In this document: positions 59,160-64,000 of the stretch, in pieces
Layout of the letters: each line of letters opens with the position of its first letter
Position numbering within the stretch: the first letter of the stretch is position 1
Source: Cylindrobasidium torrendii FP15055 ss-10
Lineage: Eukaryota > Basidiomycota > Agaricomycetes > Agaricales > Physalacriaceae
Length of the DNA stretch: 64,000 nucleotides
Reading direction: 5' to 3'
NCBI GenBank assembly: GCA_000934385.1
Contig: KN880517.1
Location: 1-64,000, forward strand
Made by a program: the position numbers and the translations under genes
Notes under the pieces: generated by a model
Seen by the model: only the letters and a program-made list of their open reading frames with translations
Told to the model about the DNA's origin: nothing
Databases searched by the model: none

Positions 59160-60162
59160 GACCAGAACACAAGGCAGGTTTTATACTTATCGTCATTACC
59201 TGCGGCAGCGCCGAAAGACGGTCTATCTGGCTTTGAAATCGACATTGCCACCACCAATGCACGATGACAAAATGGAGCTCGGTTGGAAAATGGAGGGGCC
59301 TGACTGCTCGCCGCTGTTGTCTGCATGGCATTCATTGTCCAAGGTCCGGCACAGTGATCGAGGACTTTGATCCGCGCTTCTGCTTTATGCACTCACATCC
59401 ATGCATGGCCAGGGTTGTTGTCCGCACCGCCGTGATACCAGCATAACCCAACTCCGTTTACTTTGAGTTCCTCCTGCTAGGTTTCCGCGTTCAAGTTCGT
59501 TGTATGGCAACAAGAATGCGTTCGGTCGGCCTCCCACACGTCAAACTTCCCAATGATATATAGACCGGAGGTCAAATCTAAGAGCGGAAACACGCATATT
59601 TCGACTGCTCGTCTCATGACTACACGTCTGGTGAACATAGCAGAGTCCCCCAGGAGTCTCCCTTTTGCTAACTATGCTTGTGTGCCTACAAGTGTCTAGA
59701 GAACTCCCCGCAGATCAGGCTCGTGAATGACAATAATGCTGCTTTGTCAAGCATGTCGGATGCGGGACTGACTTCTCGTCAATCGTTGCAGGGTGGTCGA
59801 AACAGGCGTTTCGATGGCGGCAACCATCCGCAGGGTGAGTGCTTGGGTTTCCCAAAGGACAAGACAGTAAATCACCAGTTCGCGGTTTTCGGTGAGCAAA
59901 ACACAGTGTATGTTCCTGCGAGGCTAACTACGAATAAGAACAACTCGACTCCAGCTAGCGGACACTTTGGCATCTCGAACTCGCACCAACATACTGGGCT
60001 AGAAGCCGAAACACTGCATCCCGAGTCTAAAGTGTCGATCAACGGTCTGAAGCACGCGGGGTAACAGAGGGGGCAAGTATAAAAGCGCGAGTTGAAATGG
60101 GCTGACAGATCCAGTCTGCCAAGGCGTTCCATTCGTTCCCCCGCCAGCTAGTTTGTCCAGCC
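59160..60162. other. Intergenic 1 kb between FAD oxidoreductase and GH5 gene
   Basis: Divergent promoter space. Open frames are short or motif-free (for example 59678-60064, +). A TATA box at 60078 belongs to the GH5 gene. Confidence 0.5.
60078..60085 (+). promoter_or_regulatory. TATA box of the GH5 glucanase gene
   Basis: TATAAAAG lies 85 bp before the ATG at 60163, at the position expected for a regulated fungal promoter. Confidence 0.65.
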
Positions 60163-61895
60163 ATGTTCGCGCTCACAGCTACTCTCGCTCTTTCTCTCCT
60201 CACAACTGTCGTTCACTCCTACAAGCCCACCTTCGACTACGAATCATCGAAGGTCCGCGGCGTCAACGTCGGCGGGTGGCTCGTACTCGAGCCTTGGATC
60301 ACCCCCAGCCTGTTCGAAAACACCGGGAACGAGGCCATCGTCGACGAATACACCTTTGGCCAACTCCAGGACCCCGCCGTCGCCAAAGCCAAACTCCAGG
60401 CTCACTGGGACACGTTCATCACCGAGCTCGATTTCATTGAAATCGCCAACGCCGGGTGCGTTCCGCTCTTCCGTCCAAAGTCTAATTTCATCGCGTGACT
60501 GATTTTCTCGTAGTCTCAACCATGTCCGCCTGCCAATTGGATACTGGGCGTGGGACGTAAGCCACGGCGAGCCGTATATCCAAGGCCAGATTCCCTACCT
60601 CGAAAAGGCCGTTGGCTGGGCGGAGAAGCACAACCTCAAGCTCATCGTCGACTTACACGGTCCGTCTTCCCTTCTCTTCCCTGATGCAATATAACTAAAC
60701 CCGTAATAGGCGTCCCTGGCAGCCAGAACGGGTTCGTGGTACGGCCGCCCATCCATGCTTCCACCTCACATCGTTACCAGATTCGACAACTCTGGCCAGC
60801 GTATGGACTACCCGTACGTTCCCACCCATGAAAACTATTAGCATATACTAACCGCCTTTAGGCAATGGCAAACATCTCAAGAAAACATCGAGCGCGCCGA
60901 AGCAGTCATCAAGACCATCTCCGGCTTGTTCAAGGACAAGGCCAAGACGGTTTCCGTCATTGCGCCTGTCAATGAGTGCGTTGTATGATCCTCTCTTTAC
61001 TCTCCCTAACAGATACTCAGGCCTGCCGGCTTCTACGGCGACGAGGTTTTGAAGGCGACCAGACAGGTGCGTTTAGCAAAGGCTTCCCATCCATGACTAA
61101 CATAAGCCGGTAGTACATGGACGAGACTTATCCTGCTATTCGGCAAGCCCTCGTCGAACGTAACTCACCAGTCCTGTGCTGACCATAATTTCCAGAAACC
61201 CGTGGGCTGACGACTCTTCCCGCGAAAGCGACCAGCTCGTTCTTTATCACGACGCATTCATGAACATTTCGTACTTCAACGACTTTGCCACCAACGAGGA
61301 TGGTTCTGCCAAGGTCGGCGTGGCTCTCGACACTCACATGTACCAAATCTTCTCCCCCGAGGTCAGTTTCTCAAGATGCAAGCTCAGGGACCCTACTAAT
61401 GGTCATCTTGTAGGAGGTCGGCCGCACGCTCAAAGAGCACATAGATGTTATCTGTGGCAAGAAAGACACCAAGGAGGCTCAACTTGGAGAGTCTGTCTTC
61501 CCGACCATCGCAGGCGAGTGGACTCCCGCCTTCACTGACTGCGCCAAATTCCTCAATGGCCGGTAACGTCTTTATCCATCGGTAGCCCCTCCCATCCTCC
61601 TAACGCTCTATGCAGCGGCAAGGGTGCTCGCTTTGACGGTTCTTTCCCTGGTTCGACGAAAATCGACTCATGCGATCGGTATACTGGCTCTGGCATGTTG
61701 TTCAGCGAAGACTATAAGATTGCGCTGCGCAAATTCTGGGAGGCGCAGGTCATTGCGTTCGAGCGCGTCAATGGTTGGATCCAATGGACCTGGAAGGCTG
61801 AGCAAGCGGATGACTGGTCGTACCAGGCGGGTCTGCGTTACGGATGGATTCCACAGGATCCTACCGACTTGAACTACCCTACCCTTTGTGATTGA
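60163..61895 (+). CDS. EXG1: Secreted exo-β-1,3-glucanase (GH5 family)
   Basis: Ten exons (60163-60455, 60514-60659, 60710-60731, 60781-60813, 60862-60975, 61021-61066, 61114-61142, 61196-61361, 61414-61562, 61616-61895) encode 425 aa. A signal peptide (MFALTATLALSLLTTVVHS) precedes the GH5 body: RGVNVGGWLVLEPWITPSLF, LNHVRLPIGYWAW, LIVDLHGVPGSQNGF and the acid/base Glu in VIAPVNEPAGFYG. The nucleophile Glu is in TIAGEWTPAFTDC; WIQWTWKAEQADDWSYQ lies near the C-terminus. Such enzymes hydrolyse β-1,3-glucan in the fungal wall. The intron at 61143-61195 begins GC; this choice gives AIRNPWADDS and keeps the frame. Confidence 0.95.
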
Positions 61896-62632
61896 GTTTG
61901 TTGTTTTTGGTGTATGGCGTCCGGGACTATACTTACTATCTACATATCTATATAATGTTGAGATTTTGTTGGGTTTATTTAAATGCATGGATGGGTCCTC
62001 ACTTAAGAATGAACGTGTGAATGGGCTGCAAAGCTGCAATAGTGCGTCTACAGACAGGACAAAGCTTTCCCTTGCACCATGGTAATCAAACACACTGAGT
62101 TCAAACAGCTGTCCAAATCCCTAAATGTAATTGTTCGGTCTCGAAAACTTGCAATTGGTCCAAGCTGCAAGGATCCATACGCACAATAGAATGGGTTTCC
62201 GGGATATCGGACAGTTCATTGCTGAAGAGGAGAACGCTCATCGAAGTTGGAACGTAAAAATCGAGTCCCGCGTACTGACTAGTATCTGCAGATTCTCTGA
62301 TAGCTAGAGGAAGAATCATTTGATATATACAATAATAAGCGCCATAGGACATGAGAAGCTTGTTCATTCTGATGTTTTCATTATGGAATAGAAGCACCAG
62401 GTATAGCGGGACGATGTGTGCCCGAGCGTGACATCAGGTGTGCACTTGCTTCGACAACAAGAGTACTACTTATGCACTTCTGAGAATTTCCTGGATAGAA
62501 ATTAGGTATCGTACTATCTACACAGCAGAAGAATTTGGTTTGGTATATACCGTCGCCTATGCCCTGGTACCTCCACAGGCGCTAAGTTTACAGATGGGAG
62601 ATTATATTGACAAAGCCCCGATTGCCAGATTA
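61896..62632. other. 0.74 kb convergent intergenic, no gene seen
   Basis: Between the converging GH5 and MAP kinase genes; AT-rich. Confidence 0.5.
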
Positions 62633-63860
<1,228 letters not shown>

Positions 63861-64000
63861 TGCTACTTTCTTATATATGAACGGAGGTCGCAGACCCGCC
63901 TTGCGTACTTAATTGTTCTCGATCGGAGTTTGCCGAGATCAGCGTCCCCGTTTGGCACCGTCCGCACCTTTTGTGTCGCTTAGGAGGGTGGACGCCTTGT

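Overview
The window is nuclear DNA of a filamentous fungus, very probably a mushroom-forming basidiomycete (Agaricomycetes). Genes carry many 45-65 nt GT-AG introns and lie densely on both strands. There are FunK1-type fungal kinase remnants, Δ12-type membrane desaturases, a Fus3/Kss1-type MAP kinase, a secreted GH5 β-1,3-glucanase and three serine tRNAs. Most gene models below were built by joining exons by eye at splice sites; total exon lengths divide by three wherever exon coordinates are given, unless stated.

Region by region. 1-3.9 kb: decayed FunK1 kinase sequence, one copy interrupted by a segment bounded by a perfect 27-bp inverted repeat. 3.9-10.1 kb: an orphan gene duplicated in inverted orientation (3885-4566 minus, 9527-10136 plus) around a DnaJ gene, a DGK1-type CTP-dependent diacylglycerol kinase and a tRNA-Ser. 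10.4-14.5 kb: an unrecognised 391-aa protein, a tRNA-Ser and gene-poor DNA with a small coding remnant. 14.6-23.2 kb: housekeeping genes (HSP60, PHO88, a freestanding DUF2156-type aminoacyl transferase, a pinin/SDK/memA protein, an alkenal-type oxidoreductase). 23.6-29.0 kb: TPR-SET protein A and an Slm1-type PH protein. 29.4-32.7 kb: two divergently transcribed fatty acid desaturase paralogues. 32.7-34.9 kb: no gene seen. 34.9-41.8 kb: a large α/β-hydrolase-like protein, an aldo/keto reductase and an orphan. 42.7-47.2 kb: TPR-SET protein B and two tandem secreted SRPBCC proteins. 47.6-50.6 kb: a miniature SRP72 and a membrane-anchored histidine-phosphatase-fold protein lacking both catalytic histidines. 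51.6-59.2 kb: a proline-rich zinc-finger protein, a third tRNA-Ser and an N-terminally anchored FAD oxidoreductase. 60.2-63.9 kb: the GH5 glucanase and the MAP kinase.

The theme of the window is local duplication followed by divergence: the orphan pair, the desaturase pair, the SRPBCC pair and the two TPR-SET genes, where copy B has an altered SET signature. No viral gene, complete transposon, CRISPR array or secondary-metabolite cluster was seen. The strongest leads are the predicted inactive phosphatase-fold protein, the SRP72 with its middle missing, the divergent SET copy and the freestanding DUF2156 protein.
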